A stretch of 64,000 bases of DNA from Xanthomonas fragariae (GCF_017603965.1 NZ_CP071955.1:992001-1056000), one strand, 5' to 3'. Shown: positions 12,862-22,401, numbered from the stretch's first letter. Numbers and translations are program-made. Notes: generated by a model from the letters alone, not told the origin.

Positions 12862-13893
12862 ATGGGCATTCGCATCCACCGCCTGCGCAAGCAGTTCGAC
12901 ACGTTTACCGCGCTGGAAGACATCACCTTGGACGTGCGCCAGGGCGAATTGCTGGCCTTGCTGGGGCCGTCAGGCTCGGGCAAGACTACCTTGCTGCGCA
13001 TCATGGCCGGGCTGGAGCACGCCGATGGCGGGCAGGTGCTGTTCGGCGACGAAGACGCCACTCGCATGAGCGTGCAGTCGCGCCGGGTCGGGTTCGTGTT
13101 CCAGCACTACGCGCTGTTCAAGCACATGGACGCGTTCGAAAACATCGCTTTCGGGTTGCGGGTGCGGCGCGGCAACGAGCGTTGGCCCGAAGCGCGCATC
13201 CGCGCACGCGTCGAGGAATTGCTTGCGCTGGTGCAATTGCAGGGTCTGGAGCAGCGCTATCCCACTCAACTGTCCGGTGGCCAGAGGCAGCGCGTGGCGT
13301 TGGCGCGTGCGCTGGCGATCGAACCGCGCGTGCTGCTGCTGGACGAGCCCTTCGGTGCGCTGGATGCGCAGGTGCGTCGCGACCTGCGCCGCTGGCTGCG
13401 CGAACTGCACGAACGCACAGGCCTGACCACGGTCTTCGTTACTCATGATCAGGAAGAAGCGCTGGAGCTGGCCGACCGGGTGGCGATCCTCAACCATGGC
13501 CGCATTGAGCAACTCGACACCCCGGCGCTGATCTACGACAAGCCGGCCTCGCCGTTCGTGTACTCATTCGTGGGCGCGGTGAACCGCATTCCCGGCCTGC
13601 TGGCGCAGGGTCAGATCCGGGTGGCGGGTCACGTGTTGCCTGCAGCCAGCGCCGCGCTCGCGGCTGGCCCTGTCGAGGTCTACGTACGGCCGGAAGATCT
13701 GGTGCCTGACGCCGCCGGTTGGCCGGCAACGGTGGCCTGGTCGCAGCGCAGCGGGGCGCGCTTGCGCCTGCGCGCAACGCTGCAGCCGGAAGGCAACGAG
13801 GTGGAAGTGGAGCTGCCGGCCTCGGCAGGGAGTTTTCAGCCTGGGCAGCAGTTGCGGCTGGCAGCGCGGCATTACGGCGTCTTTCCGGCGTGA
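12862..13893 (+). CDS. cysA: Sulfate/thiosulfate ABC transporter ATP-binding protein CysA
   Basis: The 343-residue ATPase has Walker [10 protein letters not shown] (about 35-43), Q-loop FVFQHYALF, signature [15 protein letters not shown], Walker [15 protein letters not shown] and the switch histidine in [13 protein letters not shown]-terminal TOBE-like domain (about 240-343) has [10 protein letters not shown]. It powers the CysTW permease. The start MGIRIHRL follows GAGGTG and sits seven bases after cysW. An open frame extends 19 codons upstream into cysW but lacks homology. Confidence 0.93.
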   Translation: MGIRIHRLRKQFDTFTALEDITLDVRQGELLALLGPSGSGKTTLLRIMAGLEHADGGQVLFGDEDATRMSVQSRRVGFVFQHYALFKHMDAFENIAFGLRVRRGNERWPEARIRARVEELLALVQLQGLEQRYPTQLSGGQRQRVALARALAIEPRVLLLDEPFGALDAQVRRDLRRWLRELHERTGLTTVFVTHDQEEALELADRVAILNHGRIEQLDTPALIYDKPASPFVYSFVGAVNRIPGLLAQGQIRVAGHVLPAASAALAAGPVEVYVRPEDLVPDAAGWPATVAWSQRSGARLRLRATLQPEGNEVEVELPASAGSFQPGQQLRLAARHYGVFPA

Positions 13894-14206
13894 TTCAACA
13901 CCAACCGGAGTCGGTATTTGATTGGGGATTGGGAAGTAGAGATCAGGGAGTCGCAAGGCATGCGGCGCCGTTCGCTTTGGCCGTTACAAATCACCCAATC
14001 CCGAATCCCGAATTTAGTGCATCGAGATTCCGCGCAGGCGGTCGATAGGACACAGCCCTGGCACGCACCATCAGTTTCCAAATGATGTGCGCTGGATCAA
14101 GCGAGCGCGACTTTTATGTTGCGCTGCAATGAAAGTTGGACTAATTAAGTCATGGCAGCACCACTTCGCGCCACCCTACCACCCCATCGTTTCCAGGAGA
14201 TGCCCA
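13894..14206. other. Intergenic region with a dispersed-repeat-like inverted pair
   Basis: This 313-base spacer contains GATTGGGGATTGGGAA at about 13920-13935 and the near-complementary CCCAATCCCGAATCCCGA at about 13999-14016. Together they look like a small worn inverted-repeat unit of the sort scattered between Xanthomonas genes. No gene is visible; the ribosome-binding site AGGAG for the next gene is at 14195-14199. Confidence 0.45.
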
Positions 14207-14914
14207 ATGAAGCCGTCCCCACTCGCTTGTTGTCTGTCGTTGTTGTTCGTAGGTGTTGTTCCATTGGCGCAGGCGCAAGACCAAGCAGCGCCCGCCTCGC
14301 CGTTCAGTGGCACCTTTGCGGTGACCAGCGACTATCTGTTCCGCGGTATCTCGCAGACCAATGAAGAGCCCGCGTTTCAGCCCGGATTGACCTACAAGAC
14401 GCCGTTCGGGCTGTACATCGGCACCTGGGCATCCAACGTCGCCGGCGACCCGGATTGGGAAGTGGACGGCTTTGTCGGCTACAACACCGACCTAGGCACC
14501 AATTGGAACTTCGACGTGATGGTCAACCGCTACCAGTTTTTGGGAGCAGCCGCGTCCAGCTATTCCGAGTTGATCACCAAGACCACGTTGCTGAAGACTT
14601 ACAGTCTCACCGTTGCCTACACCAACGATCTGTACGGCACCCAGACCGATGGCTATTACTATGCGCTGGATGCCAACTGGTCGTTGCCGCACGACTTCAC
14701 TTTCGGTGCGCATGCGGGGCACAGCGTTTATACCTCCGTGCTGAGTCAGGTGGACCACGACTACAACGATTTTGGAGTGACCGTGGGCAAGGCCTTCGGT
14801 CCGCTCGGGTTGAGCGTGGGCTATTACGACACCAACAAAGCGGCAGAATTCGGCTTCGGTCGACAGAATTCGCAGAGCCATCTGGTAGCTACTGCGACGG
14901 TCACCTGGCCATAA
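14207..14914 (+). CDS. TorF-family putative porin (Gcw_chp / TIGR02001 type)
   Basis: The 235-residue outer membrane protein has a signal peptide MKPSPLACCLSLLFVGVVPLAQAQ. The mature start shows the diagnostic block of the Gcw_chp family (FAVTSDYLFRGISQTNEEPAFQPGL), followed by alternating aromatic beta-strands (YIGTWASNV, VDGFVGYNTDLG). The start is fixed by AGGAG and the signal peptide. Family members are predicted 10- to 12-strand barrels of unknown solute specificity. It follows the sulfate operon on the same strand after a 313-base gap, so it is probably transcribed separately. Confidence 0.85.
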   Translation: MKPSPLACCLSLLFVGVVPLAQAQDQAAPASPFSGTFAVTSDYLFRGISQTNEEPAFQPGLTYKTPFGLYIGTWASNVAGDPDWEVDGFVGYNTDLGTNWNFDVMVNRYQFLGAAASSYSELITKTTLLKTYSLTVAYTNDLYGTQTDGYYYALDANWSLPHDFTFGAHAGHSVYTSVLSQVDHDYNDFGVTVGKAFGPLGLSVGYYDTNKAAEFGFGRQNSQSHLVATATVTWP

Positions 14915-15080
14915 GGGCGATCCATTGAGAGCGTGCTGACGCCTGCGCTGCTGCGCAGAGCTACCCGCCTGCGCTGCTCGACGACGATGCGGGCCTGTGC
15001 CGCGTCTCTGTTTGTTCGGGCAGCGATACCAGGTGCGTGCGGCCATCATCGCTGACGACGTCGTTGTCGATAATCCAGCG

Positions 15081-15116
15081 GTGAGACACACACAAGGCGC
15101 CTTGTGTGTGTCTCAC
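15081..15116. repeat. Perfect 36-base palindrome between convergent genes
   Basis: GTGAGACACACACAAGGC at 15081-15098 is followed directly by its exact reverse complement at 15099-15116. It lies between the convergent porin and tdh stop codons, 12 bases from the tdh end. A terminator role is plausible, but there is no T-run on either side. Confidence 0.8.
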
Positions 15117-15127
15117 GTGTCGGTTGA

Positions 15128-16162
15128 TCAGTTCCAGCTCAACACGACCTTTCCGGCCTTGCCTTCTTCCATCAGGTCGAAACCCTTTTGGAAATCGTCG
15201 ATCGGCAACTGGTGGGTCAGCACCTTGTGCAGCGGGAAACCCGACAGCACCAGCTGGGTCATCTTGTACCAGGTCTCGTACATCTTGCGGCCGTAGATGC
15301 CTTGCACGGTAAGGCCCTTGAAGATGATCTTGTCCCAATCGCAGCCGGCGCCGCGCGGCATGATGCCGAGCATGGCGATCTTGCCGCCGTGGTACATGCA
15401 GTCGAGCATGTCGTTGAACGCGCGCGGATTGCCGCTCATTTCCAGGCCCACGTCGAAGCCTTCCATGTGCAGGTCGGCCATGACGTGCTTGAGCGAGGTC
15501 TTGGACACGTTGACCACGCGCGTAGCGCCCATGTCGGCGGCCAGCTTGAGGCGGAAGTCGTTAACGTCGGTGACCACCACATTGCGTGCGCCGATGTGCT
15601 TGCAGATACCCGCCGCAATGATCCCGATCGGGCCGGCGCCGGTGATCAGTACGTCCTCGCCAATGACATCGAACTCCAGCGCGCAATGCGCGGCGTTGCC
15701 ATAGGGGTCGAAAAACGCGGCCAGTTCGGACGGAATCTGATCGGTGATCGGCCACAGGTTGCTGGACGGCATCACCATATATTCGGCAAACGCACCGTTG
15801 ATGTTGACGCCGATGCCCACCGTATTGGGGCACAGATGCTGGCGGCCGCCGCGACAGTTGCGGCAATGTCCGCACACGATGTGGCCTTCGGCCGACACCC
15901 GCTGGCCGACTTGGTAACCGGTCACCGCCGAACCGAGCTCGGCCACGCGGCCGACGAACTCATGGCCGATGGTCAGGCCGGGCTTGATTGTGCGTTGGCT
16001 CCACTCGTCCCACCGATAGATATGCAGATCGGTGCCGCAAATCGCGGTCTTTTCCAGCTTGATCAGCACCTCGTTGGGGCCGGGCGTCGGCACGGGGACC
16101 TGTTCCAGCCAGATGCCTTTGTTCGCTTCGCGCTTGACCAGCGCCTTCATCGTCTGCGCCAT
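15128..16162 (-). CDS. tdh: L-threonine 3-dehydrogenase
   Basis: The 344-residue zinc-dependent MDR enzyme has catalytic zinc ligands in ICGTDLH (C42) and GHEF (H67, E68), structural zinc cysteines C97, C100, C103 and C111 ([16 protein letters not shown]), and NAD-binding [11 protein letters not shown]. It oxidises threonine to 2-amino-3-ketobutyrate, which Kbl (8630-9838) then cleaves. The sequence aligns closely with E. coli Tdh (341 residues). The start could be the first Met (16162) or M5; the first is kept. The gene is monocistronic here. Confidence 0.95.
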   Translation of the reverse strand: MAQTMKALVKREANKGIWLEQVPVPTPGPNEVLIKLEKTAICGTDLHIYRWDEWSQRTIKPGLTIGHEFVGRVAELGSAVTGYQVGQRVSAEGHIVCGHCRNCRGGRQHLCPNTVGIGVNINGAFAEYMVMPSSNLWPITDQIPSELAAFFDPYGNAAHCALEFDVIGEDVLITGAGPIGIIAAGICKHIGARNVVVTDVNDFRLKLAADMGATRVVNVSKTSLKHVMADLHMEGFDVGLEMSGNPRAFNDMLDCMYHGGKIAMLGIMPRGAGCDWDKIIFKGLTVQGIYGRKMYETWYKMTQLVLSGFPLHKVLTHQLPIDDFQKGFDLMEEGKAGKVVLSWN

Positions 16163-16614
16163 CTTGCCGGACCTGCTGAGTGAAAGTAATTCGACGATTA
16201 TATGCGGGGTGCGCCTCAGAGACCTGCGCTAGCCAGCGATGCCAAACGCGTCGCCGCGCGCCAGGAAGGTGAACCGCCGACTGCCGAATGCAGAGCTAGT
16301 GCCAGAGCCAGTGCCTTCCGTATCCTCACCTCAACTACCGCTGCGTGCCCAGGCCTGCGCTGCGACGCAGGCGCTCCCAGCCCCGCGTCGATGGCGCGCC
16401 GCGCAGTGCCTTTTCGCCCCCGGCAGGAGCGGGACTAAGAGCGGCTAACAAAACGTAGCGAGCAGTCGTCAGGTGGGTGCGGACGGCGCAGCACAGGAAC
16501 GGCAGTGTACGCGTGGTACATGCCGATTCCGAGCACCGGCCGCGCCCGCCTGGCGGTGAGCGCAGTCGTTTTGTTAGCCGCTCTAATACAGTGGCGCTGT
16601 TACGCGCCGATTGC
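16163..16614. other. Intergenic region dominated by a complete repeat element
   Basis: Between tdh and the TonB receptor, 452 bases hold no gene. A complete 147-base inverted-repeat element lies at 16438-16584. Open frames spanning it arise from the element itself. Confidence 0.6.
16438..16584. repeat. Complete 147-bp MITE-like element with 18-bp perfect terminal inverted repeats
   Basis: AGAGCGGCTAACAAAACG at 16438-16455 and its exact reverse complement at 16567-16584 bound a 147-base non-coding unit. Related copies lie at 26144-26280 (near full length), 22423-22472 (one end) and 1532-1559 (one end). Size, terminal repeats and lack of a transposase fit a miniature inverted-repeat transposable element. 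A target duplication is not clear: short TA-rich bases flank both ends. Confidence 0.8.
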
Positions 16615-18960
16615 TCAGAACTTCACATCCAGACTCATGAAGTACTGCCGTGGTGCGCCCACCACCATGGTCTGGTTATAGCCGTCCGGATCGGAGGCCA
16701 CGTAGCCGTTGGTGCCGGTGCTTGCGAAATAGCGTTTGTCGGTGAGGTTGGTGATGTTGAGCGCCAGCGCCACATCGGCCACCCCGCCCACGCGACCGAA
16801 GTCGTAACGCGCGCCCGCATTGAACAACCAATACGAAGGCACCTGCGAATCGTTGAGGAAGGTGATGTAGCGTTTGTCGACATACTTGCCGTCCAGGTCC
16901 AGGCGCAGGTTGCCAAGCTGGTAGCTGGCGCTGGAGGAGAACATCAACGCCGGGATGCCGACCACGTCTTTACCGGAGGTGGCGACCAGGCCGTTGTTGA
17001 GGTAATCGTCCTGATAGCGCGAGCGATTCCACGACAGCGAGTTCAACCAGCTCAGGCCTTCGACCGGGCGCCACATCAAGGCTAGGTCCGCACCGGCGCT
17101 ATGCACGGCGCCGACATTGCTCAGGATCGAGGCGCAGGTCTGCACTGCAGTACACGGCGAAGTGGTCAGCAGGCGGTTGGAGAACTTGGTGAAATAAGCG
17201 TCGGCCGAAAGCTGGAATTGCGCATCCTGCACGCGGTAGCCCACCTGCACGGTCTGCGATTGTTCCGGCTCCAGCGTGGATCGGCTGCGGTTGAAGGCCG
17301 CTTGCGAAGTGGCGAACGGAGTGAAGCCGAATGCGGCGATGTTCTTGCTGTAGGACGCGTAGATGTCCTGGCGATCGTCGAGTTTGTAGTTCACGCCGAC
17401 CTGCGGCAGAAAATGACCTTCGGCGCGAATGCGGCCCTGTGCCAGCGCGGTGGTCGGCACCAGCGATTGCGCGCGCGTGGTGGTGCTGAGCGCCTTTGCG
17501 CCATAATTCAGCGTCAGGCGGTCATCGAGCAGGCGCACGGTGTCCTGCAGGTGCAGCATGCGGGTCTGCGTGGTGTAGCGTTGCAGGAAGTCGCGACGGA
17601 ACGGGGTCTGCGTTTCGTACACGTTATACAGCGAGGTATAGCCCTGGTTACCGAGCGCAAAATAATTGCGCTGCTGCGTGGTACGTGCGTTTTCTGCCCA
17701 CACGCCGGCTTCCAGATCGTGGTTGCCCAACGACCACTTCAATGCGCTGGTGCCGCCGAAACGAGTCAGGCCGTAGTCGGTGGTACGCATCGATACCGGG
17801 ATCTGCGCCGAGGTCGGTACATACGGTGTCGCCCACTGACCTTCGCCACGATTGCCGTGGTAATAACCGGTGGCATCGAGCGTGGCGCCGCCGAACACGA
17901 ACGTGCCTGACAGCCCTGCCAGGTTGTCGCGACGCAAACCGCCGCCAGCGTAGTAACTGGCATCGAGCCAGCTGTAATCGCTGGGCAGGCCGGCTAGCGA
18001 TTGCGGATAGCCGTTGGCCACCCCGCTGGTCGCGCCGGTGGTCTGGTAGGCGCGTGCCATCTGCACCGCGCTCGCCCAATCCGGCTGCAGATAATCGTAG
18101 TCCCAGCCCAGCGCACGCTGGCTGGTCAACGACAGATCCATGTAGTCGTATTCCTTACGGCGCGATGTGTCCAGAAACAGGCTCAAACGGTTGCCGTCGC
18201 CCCATTGGTACACGGTCTTGAGGTTGGCCTGCTCGGACTGCTGGTCGCCAAAGCCTTTCCACTTGTCGGTACTGGCGTTGGCGTAGGACAGGTATGCCGA
18301 CAAGCCATTGCGATCGCCGGTGTCGCCGCGCACGAAAGTGCGTCGTGTGGCATCGCTGCCGACCGTCTGCACCAGCCGCAGGCCGGGCGTGGTCTGCGGA
18401 TCGGCCGAATAAAACTGCATGGTGCCGCCGAGATTGGTGTTGGATGCGGTGCCGAGCGCGCCGGCACCTTGCGCAATTTCCACCGAGCCGAGATTTTCCG
18501 AAATGATGGCGCGGGTGATGTGCAGGCCATTGGTCACGCCGTAGCTCATATTGCCGAGCGGAATGCCGTCGAGCGTGTAACCCAACCGGCTCTGATCGAA
18601 GCCGTGCAACGTCACCTGCGTGGACCATTCGTAGGTGCCGAACGGATCGGCCGACTGGAACTGCACGCCCGGTAGTTTCTCGACTGCCTTGAAGGCGCTG
18701 CTGCCCGGTGTCAACTGCTCGATGTCCTGCCGGCTGATGCGCTGCACCTGACGGGTGCTGCCTTGCGACACCACGTTGATCGCATCCAGTTGGGTAGCGT
18801 TGGTTGCGGTATCGGCACCGGTTGCCTGTGCATCGGCAACCGGTGTGTCGGCAATCGCAACCGGATCGGCAACCGGCGTGGTGGCCTGCGCCATGACGGG
18901 AAGCAGGGCCGCCAGGGCAAGCGCCAGCGGGGTGACGTGAAAGCGACGAGCGGAAGTCAT
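16615..18960 (-). CDS. TonB-dependent outer membrane receptor, probably phosphate-starvation regulated
   Basis: The 781-residue protein has a signal peptide (MTSARRFHVTPLALALAALLPVMAQA), a Thr/Ala-rich spacer, a TonB-box-like LDAINVVSQGST, a plug domain (about 75-190, KLPGVQFQSADPF through GAGALGTASNTNLGGTMQF) and a long 22-strand barrel. The barrel ends in a terminal aromatic residue (SLDVKF), as outer membrane barrels do. The ATG at 18960 is preferred to the upstream frame because AGGA precedes it and the signal peptide starts there. It is divergent from the phospholipase C gene at 19156. Both have a Pho-box-like site in the shared spacer, so uptake of a phosphorylated or lipid-derived compound released by that enzyme is a reasonable inference. 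The substrate is unknown. Confidence 0.88.
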   Translation of the reverse strand: MTSARRFHVTPLALALAALLPVMAQATTPVADPVAIADTPVADAQATGADTATNATQLDAINVVSQGSTRQVQRISRQDIEQLTPGSSAFKAVEKLPGVQFQSADPFGTYEWSTQVTLHGFDQSRLGYTLDGIPLGNMSYGVTNGLHITRAIISENLGSVEIAQGAGALGTASNTNLGGTMQFYSADPQTTPGLRLVQTVGSDATRRTFVRGDTGDRNGLSAYLSYANASTDKWKGFGDQQSEQANLKTVYQWGDGNRLSLFLDTSRRKEYDYMDLSLTSQRALGWDYDYLQPDWASAVQMARAYQTTGATSGVANGYPQSLAGLPSDYSWLDASYYAGGGLRRDNLAGLSGTFVFGGATLDATGYYHGNRGEGQWATPYVPTSAQIPVSMRTTDYGLTRFGGTSALKWSLGNHDLEAGVWAENARTTQQRNYFALGNQGYTSLYNVYETQTPFRRDFLQRYTTQTRMLHLQDTVRLLDDRLTLNYGAKALSTTTRAQSLVPTTALAQGRIRAEGHFLPQVGVNYKLDDRQDIYASYSKNIAAFGFTPFATSQAAFNRSRSTLEPEQSQTVQVGYRVQDAQFQLSADAYFTKFSNRLLTTSPCTAVQTCASILSNVGAVHSAGADLALMWRPVEGLSWLNSLSWNRSRYQDDYLNNGLVATSGKDVVGIPALMFSSSASYQLGNLRLDLDGKYVDKRYITFLNDSQVPSYWLFNAGARYDFGRVGGVADVALALNITNLTDKRYFASTGTNGYVASDPDGYNQTMVVGAPRQYFMSLDVKF

Positions 18961-19042
18961 AGGGGAGTCCTGTTGGGGCACGGCTTGAGAGCGGACGCAC
19001 GGTGCAGAACCGGCGTTTCGTGACGCAGATTGTCAATGAATC

Positions 19043-19060
19043 ATGAAAAATTGATGACGG
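19043..19060 (-). promoter_or_regulatory. Pho-box-like PhoB site for the TonB receptor gene
   Basis: On the minus strand the 18 bases read CCGTCATCAATTTTTCAT. Against the PhoB consensus CTGTCATAWAWCTGTCAY this is 14 of 18, with the two 7-base half-sites in the right 11-base register. It lies 82 bases upstream of the receptor start codon. PhoB control is inferred. Confidence 0.55.
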
Positions 19061-19063
19061 TCA

Positions 19064-19081
19064 CTTTCGCAAAACTGTCGC
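19064..19081 (+). promoter_or_regulatory. Pho-box-like PhoB site for the phospholipase C gene
   Basis: The 18 bases CTTTCGCAAAACTGTCGC match the PhoB consensus CTGTCATAWAWCTGTCAY at 14 of 18 positions, with a very good second half-site (ACTGTC). The site ends 74 bases before the phospholipase start and lies three bases from the opposite-strand site at 19043-19060. Confidence 0.6.
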
Positions 19082-19155
19082 AATCGCCCGCTATACGTGT
19101 TGTCTCCAGCCGCGCTGCGCGGCAACGCACACGCATTCTGGTAGGCCCTGCACCC

Positions 19156-21237
19156 ATGACGTCTTCCCCATCGCGCCGTAATTTCCTCAAGCGCGTCGCC
19201 GCGCTGACCGCTGCCGGCGCCTTGCCGTCCTCGATCGGCCGTGCACTCGCGCTGCCGGCCAACTCGCGTACCGGCACGCTGCGCGACATCGAGCATGTGG
19301 TGATCCTGATGCAGGAAAACCGCTCCTTCGATCATTACTTCGGCGCACTGCGCGGCGTGCGTGGCTTCGGCGACCCGCGCCCGCTACAGTTGCGCGATGG
19401 TCACCCGGTGTGGAGTCAGCCGGCAGCCGATGGTCGCCGCCTGCTGCCATTCGCGTTCGACTCGCAAAACACCTGCGCGCCGTTGATCAAGAGCCTGGAT
19501 CACTCCTGGAAAGCCGGACACGGGCAAGACCCGGCGCGCTGGGCCGAATACGACGCCTGGGTGCCTTACAAGGGTGAATTGACGATGGGCTATTTCCAGC
19601 GTCACGACATTCCGTACTACCACGCACTGGCCGATGCCTTCACCATTTGCGATGGCTATTTCTGCTCGTTGCATGGGCCGACCAATCCCAATCGCATGTA
19701 TCTGTTCACTGGCACCAGCGGCCCGAGCGTGGGAAATGTCGGTGCGCAAGCGGTGACCAATGCCGACGATGGCAACTCCACTGCCGACATGTTGCGCGAC
19801 AAGCCCGGTTATGCCGCGATGGACTGGATGACGTACGCGCAACGTCTGCAGGCCGCGGGTGTGGATTGGCGCGTGTACCAGGAGTACGACAACTTCGGCT
19901 GCAATCCGCTGGCGTATTTTTCGCACTATCGCGATCTGCAACCCAGCGACGAACGCTATCGGCGCGCACGTGCCTGCGTGCCCGGTTCCACTGCAGAGAA
20001 TGCGGCCACCACGCAGGCCGATCATCTGGTCGCCGCAATTGCCGCCGATGTACAAGCCAACCGCTTACCGCAGGTGTCTTGGATCATTCCGCCGACTGCG
20101 TATTGCGAACATCCGGAAGCGCCGCCGGCCTACGGCGAATCGCTGGTCGCGCGTTTGATCGATGCGCTCACCAGCAATCCCGCCGTATGGGCCAAGACCG
20201 CGCTGATCATCAACTACGACGAGAACGACGGCTTCTTCGATCACGTGCCAGCGCCATTACCGGCGCTGGATGCAGGCATGGGCCGCAGCAATGTCGATAC
20301 ACGTGGCGAAGTCTACGAAGGTCTGCCGATCGGGCTGGGCATTCGCGTGCCAATGCTGGTGATCTCGCCGTGGACGCGCGGCGGCTGGGTCAATTCGCAG
20401 GTGTTCGATCACACCTCGGTGCTGCGTTTGCTGGAGCGCCGTTTCGGCGTCGCCGAGCCGAACATCAGCCCATGGCGTCGTGCGGTGAGTGGCGATCTCA
20501 CCAGCGTGTTCGATTTCCGCAATCCCGATGATTCGGCACTGAGCGCATTTCCTGCGATCGCGGACTATCGTGCACGCACTGCGGCTATCGGCAACAAGCC
20601 GTTGCCGGTGCCGCCGATAGCGGCCAGCATGCCGCGGCAAGAACCCGGCCAACGTCCGGCGCGCGCGCTGCCGTACGCCTTGCAGGTGCATGCGCGCGTG
20701 CACAACGAAAACCACGTGCAGTTGCAGTTCGTCAACAGCGGTGCTGCTGCGGCCGCATTCAACGTCTACAGCAGCACTGCAAATGGCGGCCCTTGGTACT
20801 ACACCGTGCTGCCCGGCACGCAGCTGGACGATGTGCCGGTCGGCGCTGCGCACAACGGCAGCTATGCATTGAGCGTGCATGGACCGAATGGATTCCTGCG
20901 CGAATTCGCTGGCGAACTTGCTGCCGCTGCGAGGCAATCGGCGGCGCCGTGGTTGGAGGCGCGGCAGGACGGCGAAGTGTTGGTGCTGGAGATCGGCAAT
21001 GCCGGGCACCAGCCGTGCACGTTGCAATTGCGCGCGCTGGACTACGCGGCTCCGACCGTGCGGTCGTTGCCTCTGGCTGCAGGTCAGCGCGAAACCATCC
21101 GTCTGGCACTGGCCGCAAGCGATCACTGGTATGACGTTGTCCTCGATCAGCCGGGCGCGACATTCCGCCGCCGACTAGCCGGGCATCTGGAAACCGGCAA
21201 GCCTAGCCGCAGCGACCCAGCGTTCGGTCGCGTCTGA
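19156..21237 (+). CDS. Tat-exported phospholipase C / acid phosphoesterase
   Basis: The 693-residue protein has a twin-arginine signal (SRRNFLKRVAALTAAGALP, residues 6-24). A phosphoesterase domain (PF04185) follows, with EHVVILMQENRSFDHYFGALRGVRGF, the substrate-loop HGPTNPNRMYLFTGTSG, and NYDENDGFFDHVPAP carrying metal ligands. Two C-terminal beta domains typical of bacterial phosphocholine phospholipases C (DUF756-like, about 500-690) complete it. It hydrolyses phospholipids or related phosphodiesters outside the cytoplasm. The start at 19156 gives a proper Tat signal; the longer upstream frame runs across the Pho box. Phosphate-limitation control is likely from that site. Plc enzymes of this family can release phosphorylated head groups, fitting the divergent TonB receptor. 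Confidence 0.9.
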   Translation: MTSSPSRRNFLKRVAALTAAGALPSSIGRALALPANSRTGTLRDIEHVVILMQENRSFDHYFGALRGVRGFGDPRPLQLRDGHPVWSQPAADGRRLLPFAFDSQNTCAPLIKSLDHSWKAGHGQDPARWAEYDAWVPYKGELTMGYFQRHDIPYYHALADAFTICDGYFCSLHGPTNPNRMYLFTGTSGPSVGNVGAQAVTNADDGNSTADMLRDKPGYAAMDWMTYAQRLQAAGVDWRVYQEYDNFGCNPLAYFSHYRDLQPSDERYRRARACVPGSTAENAATTQADHLVAAIAADVQANRLPQVSWIIPPTAYCEHPEAPPAYGESLVARLIDALTSNPAVWAKTALIINYDENDGFFDHVPAPLPALDAGMGRSNVDTRGEVYEGLPIGLGIRVPMLVISPWTRGGWVNSQVFDHTSVLRLLERRFGVAEPNISPWRRAVSGDLTSVFDFRNPDDSALSAFPAIADYRARTAAIGNKPLPVPPIAASMPRQEPGQRPARALPYALQVHARVHNENHVQLQFVNSGAAAAAFNVYSSTANGGPWYYTVLPGTQLDDVPVGAAHNGSYALSVHGPNGFLREFAGELAAAARQSAAPWLEARQDGEVLVLEIGNAGHQPCTLQLRALDYAAPTVRSLPLAAGQRETIRLALAASDHWYDVVLDQPGATFRRRLAGHLETGKPSRSDPAFGRV

Positions 21238-21452
21238 GTTGCTGATCCGCCACGTTCGCTTGCGCGGGCATCTGGCTGGCGCAAGCGGCGCGGATGGCCG
21301 CAAGGCAAGGAGGCGGGCGAAAAGCCCGCACCGTTTCGGTCATGCGTCGATAACAGCCATCCAACGCAAACCATGGAGAGCGCGGGGCTGTATCATGCCG
21401 CTCCCGTCTGGCCGCAAGGCACGTCGGTCCCTTCCCAAGGAATCTCTCGCGC

Positions 21453-22097
21453 ATGCGCATCCTGCTTGCTCGTCACGGCGAGACGCCGTGGAACGCCGAA
21501 GGCCGTTACCAGGGCCAGATCGATATCCCGCTGTCGCCGGTCGGCGAAGGCCAGGCCGCTGCGCTCGGCGCACGCCTGCAATCGCTGCAGATCGACCGCG
21601 CGGTGGCATCGCCGCTGTCGCGCGCGCAGGCCACCGCCAAGCTCGCACTCGGCAGCACACGCGCGAGTCTGTTGCAGACCGATGCCGACCTGCAGGAAAT
21701 CGCGCACGGGGAATGGGAAGGCCTGCTGGCCAGCGAGATCAACGACAAAGACCCGGCACGTCTGCGTGCCTGGCACAAAGAACCCGACACTGTGTTGATG
21801 CCTGGCGGCGAATCGTTGCGGCAGGTGCTCGACCGCAGCTGGCGCGGCCTGATGCGCGCGGCCGATGGCCTGGGCGCAGACGAGACCTTGCTGGTGGTCG
21901 CCCACGACGCGGTCAACCGCGTGATCCTGTGCAAGATTCTGGGCCTGCCACTGTCCAAGTTATGGACCTTCCGCCAGGCGCCGACCACGCTCAACCTGCT
22001 CCAAGGCGATGACGTGGATCACCTGGAAGTGGTACGTCTCAATGACTGCGCGCACCACACGCCGTTCTTTGGTGAAGCCAAGCATCGGGCGCTGTAA
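21453..22097 (+). CDS. Histidine phosphatase family protein (phosphoglycerate-mutase-like)
   Basis: The 214-residue protein begins MRILLARHGETPWNAEGRYQGQ, in which RHGET holds the phosphorylated histidine. It also has the second histidine motif VVAHDAVNRVI and the SPLSRAQATA block. This is the branch-1 superfamily, which includes cofactor-dependent phosphoglycerate mutases, GpmB-like and CobC-like phosphatases; the exact substrate is not evident. The upstream spacer (21238-21452) contains only a GC-rich hairpin (GCGGGC/GCCCGC, 21313-21329). Confidence 0.88.
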   Translation: MRILLARHGETPWNAEGRYQGQIDIPLSPVGEGQAAALGARLQSLQIDRAVASPLSRAQATAKLALGSTRASLLQTDADLQEIAHGEWEGLLASEINDKDPARLRAWHKEPDTVLMPGGESLRQVLDRSWRGLMRAADGLGADETLLVVAHDAVNRVILCKILGLPLSKLWTFRQAPTTLNLLQGDDVDHLEVVRLNDCAHHTPFFGEAKHRAL

Positions 22098-22401
22098 GTC
22101 TTCGATCGAAAAAGTGAAGGATCGACCTGTGGCGCGTAAGAGTGATAGCGCCGATATTGCTGGTCGGAAGCGTGCCGAGGGCATTACCGTTTTGGTACGC
22201 ATATCGTCATGAGCGACTGAAGAAAATCACTGGCAAAGGGCTTGCTTGATATGCTCTTGGCGATCTTCGCGATGCCACTGCTATTTGGCTTTATGTGCTG
22301 GCTGTTGCCGGCCAGAGCCAGGCCGTGGATGTACACCCGCATTTGTCGACTCCCCGCAATTTCAGTGCCACAGAGAATGACAAGTCTGCGGTCGATGTTG
22401 A

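Noticed and set aside
16477..17085. Plus-strand 202-codon frame across the repeat element and the receptor gene end
   Set aside because: It begins inside the MITE-like element and continues antisense to the TonB receptor.
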